From NCBI GenBank assembly GCA_037969195.1, contig JBBKWZ010000275.1, forward strand, positions 1-28,984: DNA of 28,984 bases. Reading direction: 5' to 3'. The DNA is from JAHEJB01 sp037969195 (GTDB lineage: Bacteria > Bacteroidota > Rhodothermia > Rhodothermales > Rubricoccaceae). The translations under genes and the position numbers were made by a program. How positions within the stretch are numbered: position 1 is the first letter of the stretch; every line of letters starts with the position of its first letter. Shown here piece by piece: positions 1 through 7,931 of this stretch. The notes beneath the pieces were generated by a model. It was not told the DNA's origin. It saw nothing but the letters and a program-made list of their open reading frames with translations, and ran no database searches.

Positions 1-987
1 GTAGATGGCCGGCTCGCGAAGCGTTTCATCCAGACGTGGGCGCGAGTTCGGAACGCGGCTTTGATCGACGTTAAAGACCTCGAAATCAGGGTCGTGTCGC
101 GGAGAAGTGAACCGCGTATTGTCGTAAACGCCTGAGAGTGCGCGAGCCTGCCCCGCGGTATAAACCGGAACGTCCACCGGAATGACACCGCGCTTTTTAA
201 AACGGTCAATCAGAGCCAGAACCTCCTGCGAACGCCCGAGGGCAAACACGGGTGCGAGGACCGAGCCTCCTCGACCTATCACGTCCGCAATCGCTTTCCC
301 GAAACGCTTCTCTTCAGCTTTGCGCGTCGTCAGCTCAGCTTCAGGATCTGCACCCAATGTGGATTCGAGCAGGAGCACGTCGATAGGGCCTTCCGGATAG
401 TCGCCGCCCGGTTGGATGACCTGGGGGCTTAGATTGGTGTCCGACGTGTAGAAAAATCGACGACGTTGGCCAAATTCTTCCGCCTCCAGATACACGCCGA
501 TGGCTCCGAGAACGTGCCCCGCGTGGTAAAATCTGGCGGTCAGACGAGCTGTTGCCTTCAGCCCGGAAAAGTCGAGGTCGGTGTCGAGTGCATGACCTTC
601 GTAGATGTACGAGAGGGCTTCAACCGTCTCGACATCAAAGACCGGTTCCGCATTCGTTGATCCCTCGCGCATTCTACGCCGCTGCAAACGCGCAGACGAA
701 GGCAACAATACATCGGCCAGCAGCGCCGTGGGCCTTGACATGTGGACCCGTGCATGTGGAATCCGGCGCATGAGCACGGGCACAGAACCGAGATGGTCGT
801 GGTGGGCATGCGTGATCACAACGTGGTCCACGGGCCGCTCGTTCAGCAGATAAAACGGCGGAAGCGCTGCAGGACCATCCTGGTTGGGATCCATTCCCGC
901 GTCCAGCACGACACCCGTCCCCGCAATTTCAAGGTGATGGCACGAGGCCGCGATCTCGTCCGTGTCGCCGAGGGAGAGGTACTTCAT
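1..987 (-). CDS. Beta-CASP family MBL-fold RNase/exonuclease-like protein (C-terminus cut by window edge)
   Basis: Read on the reverse strand, an uninterrupted frame starts at ATG 987 and runs off the window at base 1, giving 329 residues without a stop. The metallo-beta-lactamase zinc motif HAHHDHLG is at residues 60-67. It is followed by HAGHVLGAIGVYLE, by YTSDTN (metal-binding Asp), by LLLESTLG, and by the GGSVLAPVFALGRSQE segment that opens the beta-CASP domain. This order is that of the MBL/beta-CASP RNA-processing family (mRNA 3'-end processing exonuclease-like, with a C-terminal RNA-specificity domain). By family knowledge the role is zinc-dependent endo/exonucleolytic RNA cleavage in the cytoplasm. 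An in-frame TGA lies six codons upstream, so ATG 987 is the only reasonable start. No Shine-Dalgarno sequence is visible. The gene is divergent from the next MBL-fold gene. The exact substrate is unknown. Confidence 0.9.
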   Translation of the reverse strand, partial: MKYLSLGDTDEIAASCHHLEIAGTGVVLDAGMDPNQDGPAALPPFYLLNERPVDHVVITHAHHDHLGSVPVLMRRIPHARVHMSRPTALLADVLLPSSARLQRRRMREGSTNAEPVFDVETVEALSYIYEGHALDTDLDFSGLKATARLTARFYHAGHVLGAIGVYLEAEEFGQRRRFFYTSDTNLSPQVIQPGGDYPEGPIDVLLLESTLGADPEAELTTRKAEEKRFGKAIADVIGRGGSVLAPVFALGRSQEVLALIDRFKKRGVIPVDVPVYTAGQARALSGVYDNTRFTSPRHDPDFEVFNVDQSRVPNSRPRLDETLREPAIY

Positions 988-1127
988 GCACGCAGTGAAA
1001 CGTCAGGACTGTGGTTGGACCGATTTCGGAACTATGCCGCAACCTACGACTACGTGGAGGCCTGCCCCACAGATTCGCCATCAGTTTGCCCAAAACGCTC
1101 GAGGTCAAAACGCATCCGTGGTACGAC

Positions 1128-2099
1128 ATGCGCCACCACGCTCCGGCTGGAGGTTTTCGAAATCCCTGGCCTCTTCCGCCATCTGTTGATGAGGAGCCTC
1201 ACACCGTGCCGTGGAAGTTTCTGATGAACCAGCTGCTGGGAAACAAGGATCAAACTCCCGCGCCTCTGGCGTCGGTTCATCCTTCGGAACTCCGTTCGCC
1301 TGTGGAACCGGGCACAGCGAGAGTAACGTGGCTTGGGCACTCCACCGTTCTTGTCCAGTTCCCGAATTTGACGGTACTGACCGACCCGGTCTGGGCGAAA
1401 CGCGTCGGGCCATTCGAGCTTGGTGGGCCGAAACGACAGGTTGCTCCACCCTTGGCGATAGAGGATCTGCCGCATATCGATATCGTCGCTCTCTCTCACA
1501 ATCACTACGACCATCTCGATCCTAAAGCGCTTCAGTTCCTGCAGGATCGGCATGCGCCGCGGTTCCTCGTTCCGCTCGGCGTGGATATCCACATGCCCGC
1601 CGGAGCCGATGTCACCGTCTTCGACTGGAACCAGCACGCCGACCTTGATGGAATTCGGGTCCACTGCGCCCCAGCCCGCCACTTTTCAGGCCGGACGCTT
1701 CGTGATCGCAACATCACGCTCTGGGCAAGTTGGTATTTCGAACCCATGGACGAAGCCGCTCCCACGATCTACTATGCAGGCGACTCGGGCTACGCGCCGC
1801 ACTTTGGTGATGTCAACGAACGCTTCGGAGCGCCCGACCTCGTCGTCATGCCGATTGGTGCCTACCGACCGCGCGCTATGATGCGCCCCGTGCACGTCGA
1901 TCCGCGGGAAGCCCTTCAAGCGTTTGTCGATCTGGGCGCACGAAACCTGGTTCCGATCCACTGGGGTACCTACGACCTCGCCGAGGAGCCTCTGAATGAA
2001 CCACCCGAGGCATTATTGGCAAAGGCGGACGAATTGGGGATCGCGGATCGGATTCGTGTGTTGCCTGCTGGTGGGCAGACCGTCGTCAGCAAAAACTGA
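1128..2099 (+). CDS. MBL-fold metallo-hydrolase, NAPE-PLD/UlaG-like
   Basis: The 323-residue protein opens with a segment HHAPAGGFRNPW typical of NAPE-phospholipase-D-like bacterial hydrolases. WLGHSTVLVQ follows at about residues 68-77, then the zinc motif HNHYDH at about 124-129, ARHFSGR, YYAGDSGY and a late metal ligand in PIHWGTYDL. The family hydrolyses phosphodiester or lactone-like bonds using two zinc ions. The physiological substrate cannot be told from sequence. ATG 1128 was chosen because family similarity begins there. The same frame is open back to GTG 1011, but those 39 codons use CTA/CGA-type codons unlike the rest and look non-coding. It is transcribed away from the beta-CASP gene and shares a roughly 140-bp divergent promoter region with it. 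Confidence 0.87.
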   Translation: MRHHAPAGGFRNPWPLPPSVDEEPHTVPWKFLMNQLLGNKDQTPAPLASVHPSELRSPVEPGTARVTWLGHSTVLVQFPNLTVLTDPVWAKRVGPFELGGPKRQVAPPLAIEDLPHIDIVALSHNHYDHLDPKALQFLQDRHAPRFLVPLGVDIHMPAGADVTVFDWNQHADLDGIRVHCAPARHFSGRTLRDRNITLWASWYFEPMDEAAPTIYYAGDSGYAPHFGDVNERFGAPDLVVMPIGAYRPRAMMRPVHVDPREALQAFVDLGARNLVPIHWGTYDLAEEPLNEPPEALLAKADELGIADRIRVLPAGGQTVVSKN

Positions 2100-2142
2100 T
2101 TTGATAGACGCCTGCCCCGTTGGACGACATGACCCCCACTTA

Positions 2143-2273
2143 GTCACTCCCACGAAGGCGGGAGCCTATTCAGCAATCCAGCTTCCAACCCGCGCTGTTC
2201 TGGGAGGCTTCGACTTGCTATTGACGATTGCGCAAACAATGTGGGACGGGTCCCCAATCAGGTAGGAGATGAC
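2143..2273. repeat. REP/MITE-like palindromic element in convergent intergenic space
   Basis: The gap between two convergent genes is bounded by an imperfect terminal inverted repeat: GTCACTCCCAC at 2143 and, at 2273 read on the reverse strand, GTCATCTCCTACC. Just inside the left end lies a hairpin CTCCC-N8-GGGAG. The right end can fold through GGGGA/TCTCC. The left-end motif resembles the widespread extragenic palindromes of the 'cacgaaggcgggag' type. About 131 bp long, with no coding potential. It may also serve as transcription terminator for both flanking genes. No second copy was noticed in this window, so the repeat status is inferred. Confidence 0.45.
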
Positions 2274-2287
2274 TTGTCATGTGGGAT

Positions 2288-2953
2288 TTACGCCGTCTCC
2301 CCAACCTGCTCATGCAGATCCTCCCAATCGGAGAGGAATTTCTCTAGTCCAATGTCCGTGAGCGGGTGCTTGAGGAGTTTCTTGATTACGTCAAGCGGCA
2401 TCGTTGCTACGTCCGCGCCCATCTCGGCCGCCTCCTTTACGTGAAGTGGGTGGCGGACAGACGCGACCAGCACTTCTGTCTCCAGATCGTAGTTGTCGTA
2501 GATGTCAACGATGGACTTGATGAGGTCCATGCCGTTCCACGAGTTGTCGTCGAGCCGACCGACGAATGGCGAGATGTACGTCGCGCCCGCTTTCGCCGCG
2601 ATAAGCGCCTGTGTGGCAGAGAAACACAGCGTGCAGTTCGTACGGATGCCTTCTTCCGTCAGCTTGCGGATGGCTTTGATTCCATCCAGGATCAGCGGCA
2701 CCTTGACGACCACATTCTCGTGGATGTGCGCTACGTCGCGGCCCTCGGACACCATCTCGTCGTAGGTCGTAGAGACGATCTCAGCCGAGACGTCGCCGTC
2801 AACCAACTCGCAGATGGCATGGATGTGCGCGTCGAAGTCGGAGACACCCGCCTTTTTCATTAGCGAGGGATTCGTGGTAACGCCATCCAGCACGCCCATT
2901 TCATTGGCTTCCTGGATTTCGTCGATGAGCGCAGTGTCGATAAAGAACTTCAT
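2288..2953 (-). CDS. Transaldolase / fructose-6-phosphate aldolase-like (TalC/FSA subfamily)
   Basis: This 221-residue protein begins MKFFIDTA and contains GVTTNPSLMKK, the Schiff-base region NVVVKVPL, CTLCFSATQALIAAKAGATYISPFVGRLDD and VLVASVRHP. Together these identify the short, decameric transaldolase/FSA family. Known role: transfer of dihydroxyacetone units between sugar phosphates in the non-oxidative pentose phosphate pathway, or the related aldol reaction, in the cytosol. The catalytic lysine is the K of VVKVP. Length matches the 215-220 typical of the family. A frame extension of ten residues upstream is possible, but MKFFIDTA is the conserved family start. Single gene, with the REP-like element at its 3' side. 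FSA versus true transaldolase activity cannot be settled by eye. Confidence 0.93.
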   Translation of the reverse strand: MKFFIDTALIDEIQEANEMGVLDGVTTNPSLMKKAGVSDFDAHIHAICELVDGDVSAEIVSTTYDEMVSEGRDVAHIHENVVVKVPLILDGIKAIRKLTEEGIRTNCTLCFSATQALIAAKAGATYISPFVGRLDDNSWNGMDLIKSIVDIYDNYDLETEVLVASVRHPLHVKEAAEMGADVATMPLDVIKKLLKHPLTDIGLEKFLSDWEDLHEQVGETA

Positions 2954-3026
2954 GGGGCTGGGCTGGTGCGGGTTCGTCCACAAAAACTAACCCATCAACC
3001 GCTATTATCGAGAGGATTGTAGACGG

Positions 3027-3047
3027 GCGATGCGCAGCATCGCTGCG
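3027..3047. repeat. Two overlapping, mutually exclusive hairpins
   Basis: GCGATGC at 3027-3033 pairs with GCATCGC at 3037-3043 around a 3-base loop. CGCAGC at 3033-3038 pairs equally perfectly with GCTGCG at 3042-3047. Both cannot form at once. The core resembles short dispersed palindromes found in other genomes. It lies about 60 bp upstream of a candidate promoter element, between the divergent transaldolase and GlmU-like genes. Confidence 0.35.
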
Positions 3048-3087
3048 AGGAATGCAGGAGGATACTCAGGTTTGAGGTTCTGAATCC

Positions 3088-3095
3088 TATCTTTG
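3088..3095 (+). promoter_or_regulatory. Candidate Bacteroidetes-type -7 element
   Basis: TATCTTTG matches the TAnnTTTG consensus of Bacteroidetes housekeeping promoters exactly. A TTTG occurs at 3071-3074, but the spacer (13 nt) is shorter than the usual 19-21, so the -33 element is doubtful. Transcription would begin near 3102, giving a leader of roughly 95 nt before the TTG start at 3198. Confidence 0.4.
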
Positions 3096-3184
3096 CCCGG
3101 CTATCCTGGTCATTCACGTCAACCACCCCCTACCCGTTCTTCCTCACACTCCCCTCCGCCGCAACGCTGCGCATTGCCCTGTCC

Positions 3185-3190
3185 AGGAGG
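3185..3190 (+). promoter_or_regulatory. Shine-Dalgarno deciding a TTG start
   Basis: AGGAGG followed after 7 nt by TTG 3198, in frame with the GlmU-like protein. This is the best ribosome-binding site in the region and favours TTG 3198 over GTG 3210 or the upstream open frame. Confidence 0.6.
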
Positions 3191-3197
3191 GGAGCTC

Positions 3198-4433
3198 TTG
3201 TTAGCGCCCGTGCATCTTTGCCTTTTCGAGGACAAGTCTGTCCCGCACCTGTATCCGCTCGCGCTGACACGTACAGCTGGGGATCTACGCATTGGCGCAC
3301 GGACCTTGATTGAATGTCAGGTCGCGGCATTCGCACCCGCGAAGAAACTCCTTCTCTGGACGCGTTCCGAAGTAGGCAACGTGACCAAGCAGGAGCATCC
3401 CGGTGCGCTCGTCAATGCGCTTCCTGTTGGAGTCACCAACATACTCCTCGTCAATCAGCAGTGGCTGGTGAGGGAAGGCGATCTGCTTTCTGAAGTCCGC
3501 GACGCAGCACAACCCGGAAATCCTGAGCGAGCCTGGAAACAGGGAGAGACCTTGCTCGCCGCTTGGCTTCCGGATCCTCCAGCCGACCTTTTTGAACGGA
3601 CATCAGAAACAGCCCTCGCCGACGCGCAAGAGGTGGAGGGAGAAGTGATAATCCAACGCCTTTGGGATTTGATTAAAGACGTACCCGAGCGGGTGGCGTA
3701 CGACGTCGCGCAAATGGGCGGTCTTGGAAAATTCCCGGCAAGGAGAGACGGCGAACCGCAGTTCGATAACTGGCGGAACGTGCACATTGCCCCAAACGCC
3801 ATGAGACGCCAAGGCGCTGTTTTCAACGCAGAGGACGGCGCTATTCACATTGCCGCCGGGGCAACCGTGGAGGAGAACGCGGTCATCCGAGGCCCGGTAT
3901 TCGTTGGACAAAACAGCGTAATCAAAACAGGCGCGCGGATCGAGGGAAGCGCTATCGGGCCAGGTTGCAAGGTTGGCGGCGAGGTCCACGGGAGCATCAT
4001 CCATTCCTACTCCAACAAAGCCCACGATGGCTATCTGGGCAACAGCTACATCGGACGGTGGTGCAATCTGGGCGCGGACACGAACACATCCAACCTGAAA
4101 AATGACTACGGTGAGGTTAGCATTTACGATGCCGTGGCCGAGGAGTTCATGCCCTCGGGTCGCCAGTTCGCCGGCCTATTCATGGGCGACCACAGCAAGT
4201 GCTCTATCAATTCGATGTTCAACACGGGCACGGTCGTGGGCGTGTTCTGCAATCTTTTCGGAAGTGGTTTCCAAGCTCGGCACATTCCCAGCTTCTCTTG
4301 GGGAAGCCCGGATGTCACCTATCAACTGGACAAAGCGCTTAGCGTCGCTGAAACGGTCATGGCTAGGCGCGGGGTTTCATTAACTGAAGCGGATCGGAAC
4401 CTCCTTGCATTTGTTATTGAGCAATGTAGGTAG
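3198..4433 (+). CDS. GlmU-like putative sugar nucleotidyltransferase with left-handed beta-helix acyltransferase domain
   Basis: From TTG 3198 the product is 411 residues. The N-terminus, HLCLFEDKSVPHLYPLALTRTAGDLRIGARTL, matches the start of the Bacteroidetes 'putative sugar nucleotidyl transferase' family. This is a shortened nucleotidyltransferase-like domain without an obvious GxGTRM pyrophosphorylase loop. From about residue 195 hexapeptide repeats build a left-handed beta-helix (IHIAAGATVEENAVIRG, VFVGQNSVIKTGA, AIGPGCKVGGEV), followed by the GlmU-like SYIGRWCNLGADTNTSNLKN segment. Likely role: acyl transfer to, or activation of, an amino-sugar phosphate for cell-envelope precursors. 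This is inference from the family. The open frame continues upstream to 3093, but that stretch is Pro/Ser-rich and overlaps a candidate promoter, so it was excluded. Whether the N-terminal domain is catalytically active is doubtful. Confidence 0.85.
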   Translation: MLAPVHLCLFEDKSVPHLYPLALTRTAGDLRIGARTLIECQVAAFAPAKKLLLWTRSEVGNVTKQEHPGALVNALPVGVTNILLVNQQWLVREGDLLSEVRDAAQPGNPERAWKQGETLLAAWLPDPPADLFERTSETALADAQEVEGEVIIQRLWDLIKDVPERVAYDVAQMGGLGKFPARRDGEPQFDNWRNVHIAPNAMRRQGAVFNAEDGAIHIAAGATVEENAVIRGPVFVGQNSVIKTGARIEGSAIGPGCKVGGEVHGSIIHSYSNKAHDGYLGNSYIGRWCNLGADTNTSNLKNDYGEVSIYDAVAEEFMPSGRQFAGLFMGDHSKCSINSMFNTGTVVGVFCNLFGSGFQARHIPSFSWGSPDVTYQLDKALSVAETVMARRGVSLTEADRNLLAFVIEQCR

Positions 4434-4456
4434 ATGATTTCCCTGCGGCTTCGCTC

Positions 4457-4484
4457 TTGTTATGGGTGGATTTTTCTACATTTC
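4457..4484 (+). promoter_or_regulatory. Candidate promoter upstream of T9SS cargo gene
   Basis: TTG at 4457-4459 and TACATTTC at 4477-4484 resemble the Bacteroidetes -33/-7 pair (TTTG and TAnnTTTG) with a 17-nt spacer. Transcription would begin near 4491, about 38 nt before ATG 4529. One mismatch in the -7 element, so tentative. Confidence 0.35.
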
Positions 4485-4528
4485 GGGCCGCCTTTCATAT
4501 TTGGAATCCTCCCTTCCCTGAAAGACTC

Positions 4529-6121
4529 ATGATGTTCCTGCGTTCCTGCCTGATCGCGCTAGCACTGTTGGCTACCGCGTCCGTTTCCGCGCAAGCGCCC
4601 TATTTCACTCTGGAGATCAACGAGGTTTTCGCGTCGAATGCCCCGGCGATCCATTCGACCGCGTTTGCGCAGCGCGAAGGCCTCTGGCTATTCGTTTCGG
4701 GAAGGGTTGACGGTCTTCATCGATTATTCGGCGGCGAGGCCTTCCCAGAGGACATGCAGAACAACGAGGTCATCGTGTACAACCCCGATGCCGATCAGAA
4801 GTGGGTGGCTTCACTCGACGAGCTTTCAGACGCCGTAGCTGACCCGCTTCGAACGACGAATGCACAGTTTTGGCAGGATAATGAGACGCTGTATCTCGTA
4901 GGCGGGTATGGCTACGAGAACGCGACCACGGAGAAGATTACGTACGGCGTTCTGACCGCGATTGACGTTCCGGGGATGATCTCGGCCGTGCAGAATGCTA
5001 CAGCGCTAACCCCCCACATCCGGCAGATGGCGAGCGACGACCGACTAAAAGTCGTTGGCGGTCAACTTATCCGTTTTGATGGGACCTATCACCTCGTTGG
5101 CGGAAACCGGTTCGATGGCGAGTACTTGGGTGGTTTCACGCAGACCTACACGGAGGCCGACCGTACGTTTTCAATCGGTGACAACGGATCGACGCTTGCG
5201 CTCCTGGATTACGATGAGGTTTCTGATGCGACCAACCTCCATCGCAGGGACATAAACCTCTCACCGGTCATCCTGGACGACGGATCTGAAGGTTTTGCGC
5301 TCTTCGGTGGAGTCTTCACAACGGATACCACCCTCCCATTTAAAAACCCGATCTACTTCGACGGCTCTTCCACGTCCGTGGAAACATCGTTCGAAGCCCA
5401 GTTCGGGCACTATACCAGCCCGGTGCTTCCGATCTATGACGCCGATCCGGATGCCAAACTGATGCACTCCGTGTTTTTTGGAGGGATGAACCAGTTCTTC
5501 TACAACGAAACCAGCGAGCTAATCGAGGAGGACATTCTCGTGCCCTTTGTGGACGACGTAACCATGATCACGCGAGACGAGGCGGGCTCAACAACCGAAG
5601 TGGTTTTGCCCCACACTCTTCCAGCTTTGCTCGGCACGAACGCCGTTCTCGTTCTCAATCCTACTCTTCCGACGTACGCAAACGGCGTCATCAAACTGCG
5701 CGAATTGAGCGGCGAGACACTTCTCGGCCACGTCGTTGGTGGAATCGAATCCGAAATGCCGAACGCGGGATGGATGGGCGGCGTCACGTTCGCATCGGAT
5801 AGGCTATTTGAGATCTATGTAACGGCGCACCCCGTCGCTAACGAAAACGAGATGCCGACGACGTTCGAAGTTTTCCCTATCGCTCCGAATCCGTTCCAGA
5901 ACGAAGCCCGAATCAATCTCCGGGTCAATGAAACTCAGGAGCTCTCCGTAGAGATTTTCGACATTCTGGGTCGCCAGGTAGCACGACTGCACGAAGGGCT
6001 CGTTTCAAGCGGATCGCACTCGTATATCTTCCGGCCTGAAGGATTAACTGGCGGCGTCTATATCGCGCGCATTGGCGGGAAGCACGGCAGTTCGACGCAA
6101 CGGCTCGTGTACGTCCGCTAA
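4529..6121 (+). CDS. Secreted protein with beta-propeller-like repeats and C-terminal T9SS type A sorting domain
   Basis: The 530-residue product starts MMFLRSCLIALALLATASVSAQ, a classic Sec signal peptide ending in SAQ. That is why ATG 4529 was chosen over the open frame from 4457. The body carries repeated glycine-containing motifs (YLVGGYGYEN, HLVGGNRFDGEY, FALFGGVF, FFGGMNQF, HVVGGIESE) that look like kelch/beta-propeller blades. The last 85 residues contain FPIAPNPFQNEARINL, VEIFDILGRQVARL, GVYIARI and a terminal RLVYVR. This is the Por/type IX secretion sorting domain, which in known systems is cleaved at the outer membrane. The protein is therefore probably surface-exposed or released. 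Its ligand or function is unknown. The stop codon overlaps that of the convergent phosphatase gene. Confidence 0.85.
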   Translation: MMFLRSCLIALALLATASVSAQAPYFTLEINEVFASNAPAIHSTAFAQREGLWLFVSGRVDGLHRLFGGEAFPEDMQNNEVIVYNPDADQKWVASLDELSDAVADPLRTTNAQFWQDNETLYLVGGYGYENATTEKITYGVLTAIDVPGMISAVQNATALTPHIRQMASDDRLKVVGGQLIRFDGTYHLVGGNRFDGEYLGGFTQTYTEADRTFSIGDNGSTLALLDYDEVSDATNLHRRDINLSPVILDDGSEGFALFGGVFTTDTTLPFKNPIYFDGSSTSVETSFEAQFGHYTSPVLPIYDADPDAKLMHSVFFGGMNQFFYNETSELIEEDILVPFVDDVTMITRDEAGSTTEVVLPHTLPALLGTNAVLVLNPTLPTYANGVIKLRELSGETLLGHVVGGIESEMPNAGWMGGVTFASDRLFEIYVTAHPVANENEMPTTFEVFPIAPNPFQNEARINLRVNETQELSVEIFDILGRQVARLHEGLVSSGSHSYIFRPEGLTGGVYIARIGGKHGSSTQRLVYVR

Positions 6122-7833
6122 CGGCGGAGCGCTTTCAGGACAAGCATCGTCACGTCGTCGCCGTAGGGCACGCCGTCGATGAACGCCTCTACATCGTGGC
6201 GAAGGGCGTTCAGGCAATCGACTGCCGTCCTGCAGCCGTGCTCCTGAAGCGCCAGGTCCAAACGCTCCTCGTCGAACTCCTCGTCGGCCGCGTTGCGGGC
6301 CTCCGTCACGCCGTCGGTATAAAGCAGGAGCGCATCGCCGGGGTCCATTCGGATCTCGCCTTCCTCGTAAGGTGCATCAGGCAGAACACCAAGGATGAGC
6401 CCTCCGGCTTCGAGCAACTCCAGCTGGTCACCTTCATTCCGTACCAGGCGAGGCGGATTGTGCCCCGAATTGACGTACCTGAAAATTCCTGTTTCTGGAT
6501 CGAGCGCTCCCCAGAAGAACGTGATGAACGACGCCGCATCTGTGTTCTCGCAAACGACACGATTGAGCCTCTTCGTCGCCGACGCCAAATCGGGATTCGC
6601 TGGGTCGAGCTCCTGCCGGAGAAGACGCAATCCAGCCTGGAGGTTGGCCATCAGCAGAGCGGCCGGCGCTCCCTTGCCCGAAACGTCGGCTATGACCAGT
6701 AGCAGTTTTCCACCCGTTAACGGGAGCACGTCGAAATAATCCCCCGCAACATGCCTGCTTGGCAGCGAAAGCGATGCGAGTTCATAGCCGGGAATTTCCG
6801 GCATCTCCGTAGGAAGAAGCCGTTTTTGGATCGTCCGCGCGAGCCGCATTTCCTCCTCCAGCCTCTCCTTCTCAATTCGCGTCTCGATTAGTGCAGCATT
6901 CTCGATCGCCGAAATCGCGAGCGTCCCCAGCGAGGCGACGAAGGCCACGTCGCCTTCCGAGAATGCTCGGCCCGTCGCGCGGGGGCCAATGAGAAGTACG
7001 CCGCGCATCTCGTCCTGCATCCGCAGTGGCATGGCCATGGACAGGTCGTGCGCCTTCAATCCAGTCAGAATATTTTGTGGAACACCCTCCAGCTTACCTT
7101 CTAATCGGACAGGCGCCTTTAACCGACTTAGGTGCGCTAGAAAGTCGTCATCAAGCTCACCTTTTAAGCCGTGGCTGGCGGCTACCTCAAATGGAGCTTC
7201 GCCTCCGGCCTGCATCAGGAGGATGGCATGCCGTTCGGCAAGGAGTTGGCCCATCAGAGCGAAGCCGAGAAGCTTGAGAGCTTTGTCGCGGTCCAGAGCT
7301 GCGCCGAACGCCTGCGAGAGATCGAACAACGTGTTCAACTCTTGAACCCGCGCAGCGAGGTCGAGATTGACCTGTTGGAGCTGACCGGCCACCCGAGCGC
7401 TGTGGATAGCCGAGGCTGAGATGTTGACCAAAGACCGTGCAAAGGCAACATCAATGGCTTCGAACTTCGAGGCAGAGGCTTTCGCCCCTAGCCCGACAAG
7501 ACCAACATTCTTTCGTTGATAGCGAATGGGCAAGAGGAGAGCAAAGCCTCGCTCTTGCAGCGGAAGTGGGATTGCTCCGCCTTCGGCTACATCTGACGGA
7601 ACCACAAGCGTGAACGTATCTCCCAACTTCACTCCCGCCGGACCCTTGGCGGCGGCGACGCGAAAGACACTCGTGTCGTCCCTATCCGATAGCAGAACCA
7701 CGCCTCGACCAACAAGCAGCCTGCTCATAGCCACGAGCAACAGGTTGCCCAGGATGAAGTCGAGATCGAGCGAAGCGTTGAGTAGTTCGCTGGCCTCAAT
7801 TACGGACTTTAGATCGGAGCGGCCTTCGTCCAA
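6118..7833 (-). CDS. GAF-GAF-PP2C (RsbU/SpoIIE-type) serine phosphatase
   Basis: This 571-residue protein has two GAF-like sensory domains (about 10-155 and 165-320), a short coiled linker (IEKERLEEEMRLARTIQKRLLP) and a PP2C/SpoIIE phosphatase domain (about 345-570). The metal-binding motifs AGDYFDV, IADVSGKGAPAALLM, NSGHNPPRL, LYTDGVTEARN and GDDVTMLVLK are intact. In the known family such enzymes dephosphorylate anti-sigma-factor antagonists, coupling a signal to sigma-factor partner switching. No anti-sigma partner is encoded in this window. The frame opens after a TGA four codons upstream, and TTG 7833 is the only usual start codon before the conserved sequence, so a non-ATG start is needed. 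Its stop codon overlaps that of the convergent T9SS gene by 4 bp. Confidence 0.92.
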   Translation of the reverse strand: MDEGRSDLKSVIEASELLNASLDLDFILGNLLLVAMSRLLVGRGVVLLSDRDDTSVFRVAAAKGPAGVKLGDTFTLVVPSDVAEGGAIPLPLQERGFALLLPIRYQRKNVGLVGLGAKASASKFEAIDVAFARSLVNISASAIHSARVAGQLQQVNLDLAARVQELNTLFDLSQAFGAALDRDKALKLLGFALMGQLLAERHAILLMQAGGEAPFEVAASHGLKGELDDDFLAHLSRLKAPVRLEGKLEGVPQNILTGLKAHDLSMAMPLRMQDEMRGVLLIGPRATGRAFSEGDVAFVASLGTLAISAIENAALIETRIEKERLEEEMRLARTIQKRLLPTEMPEIPGYELASLSLPSRHVAGDYFDVLPLTGGKLLLVIADVSGKGAPAALLMANLQAGLRLLRQELDPANPDLASATKRLNRVVCENTDAASFITFFWGALDPETGIFRYVNSGHNPPRLVRNEGDQLELLEAGGLILGVLPDAPYEEGEIRMDPGDALLLYTDGVTEARNAADEEFDEERLDLALQEHGCRTAVDCLNALRHDVEAFIDGVPYGDDVTMLVLKALRR

Positions 7834-7931
7834 GGATTCGACGATTCAATTGAAAGATGATTTGCCGAAGGTTATACACGAAGCAGTCCTCGTGCACACC
7901 CACGTTTGCATGAAACCTCGGAGCGATGATT

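Noticed and set aside
1050..1682. 210-codon minus-strand open frame
   Set aside because: Antisense to the MBL-fold hydrolase with its intact zinc motif; no protein signature.
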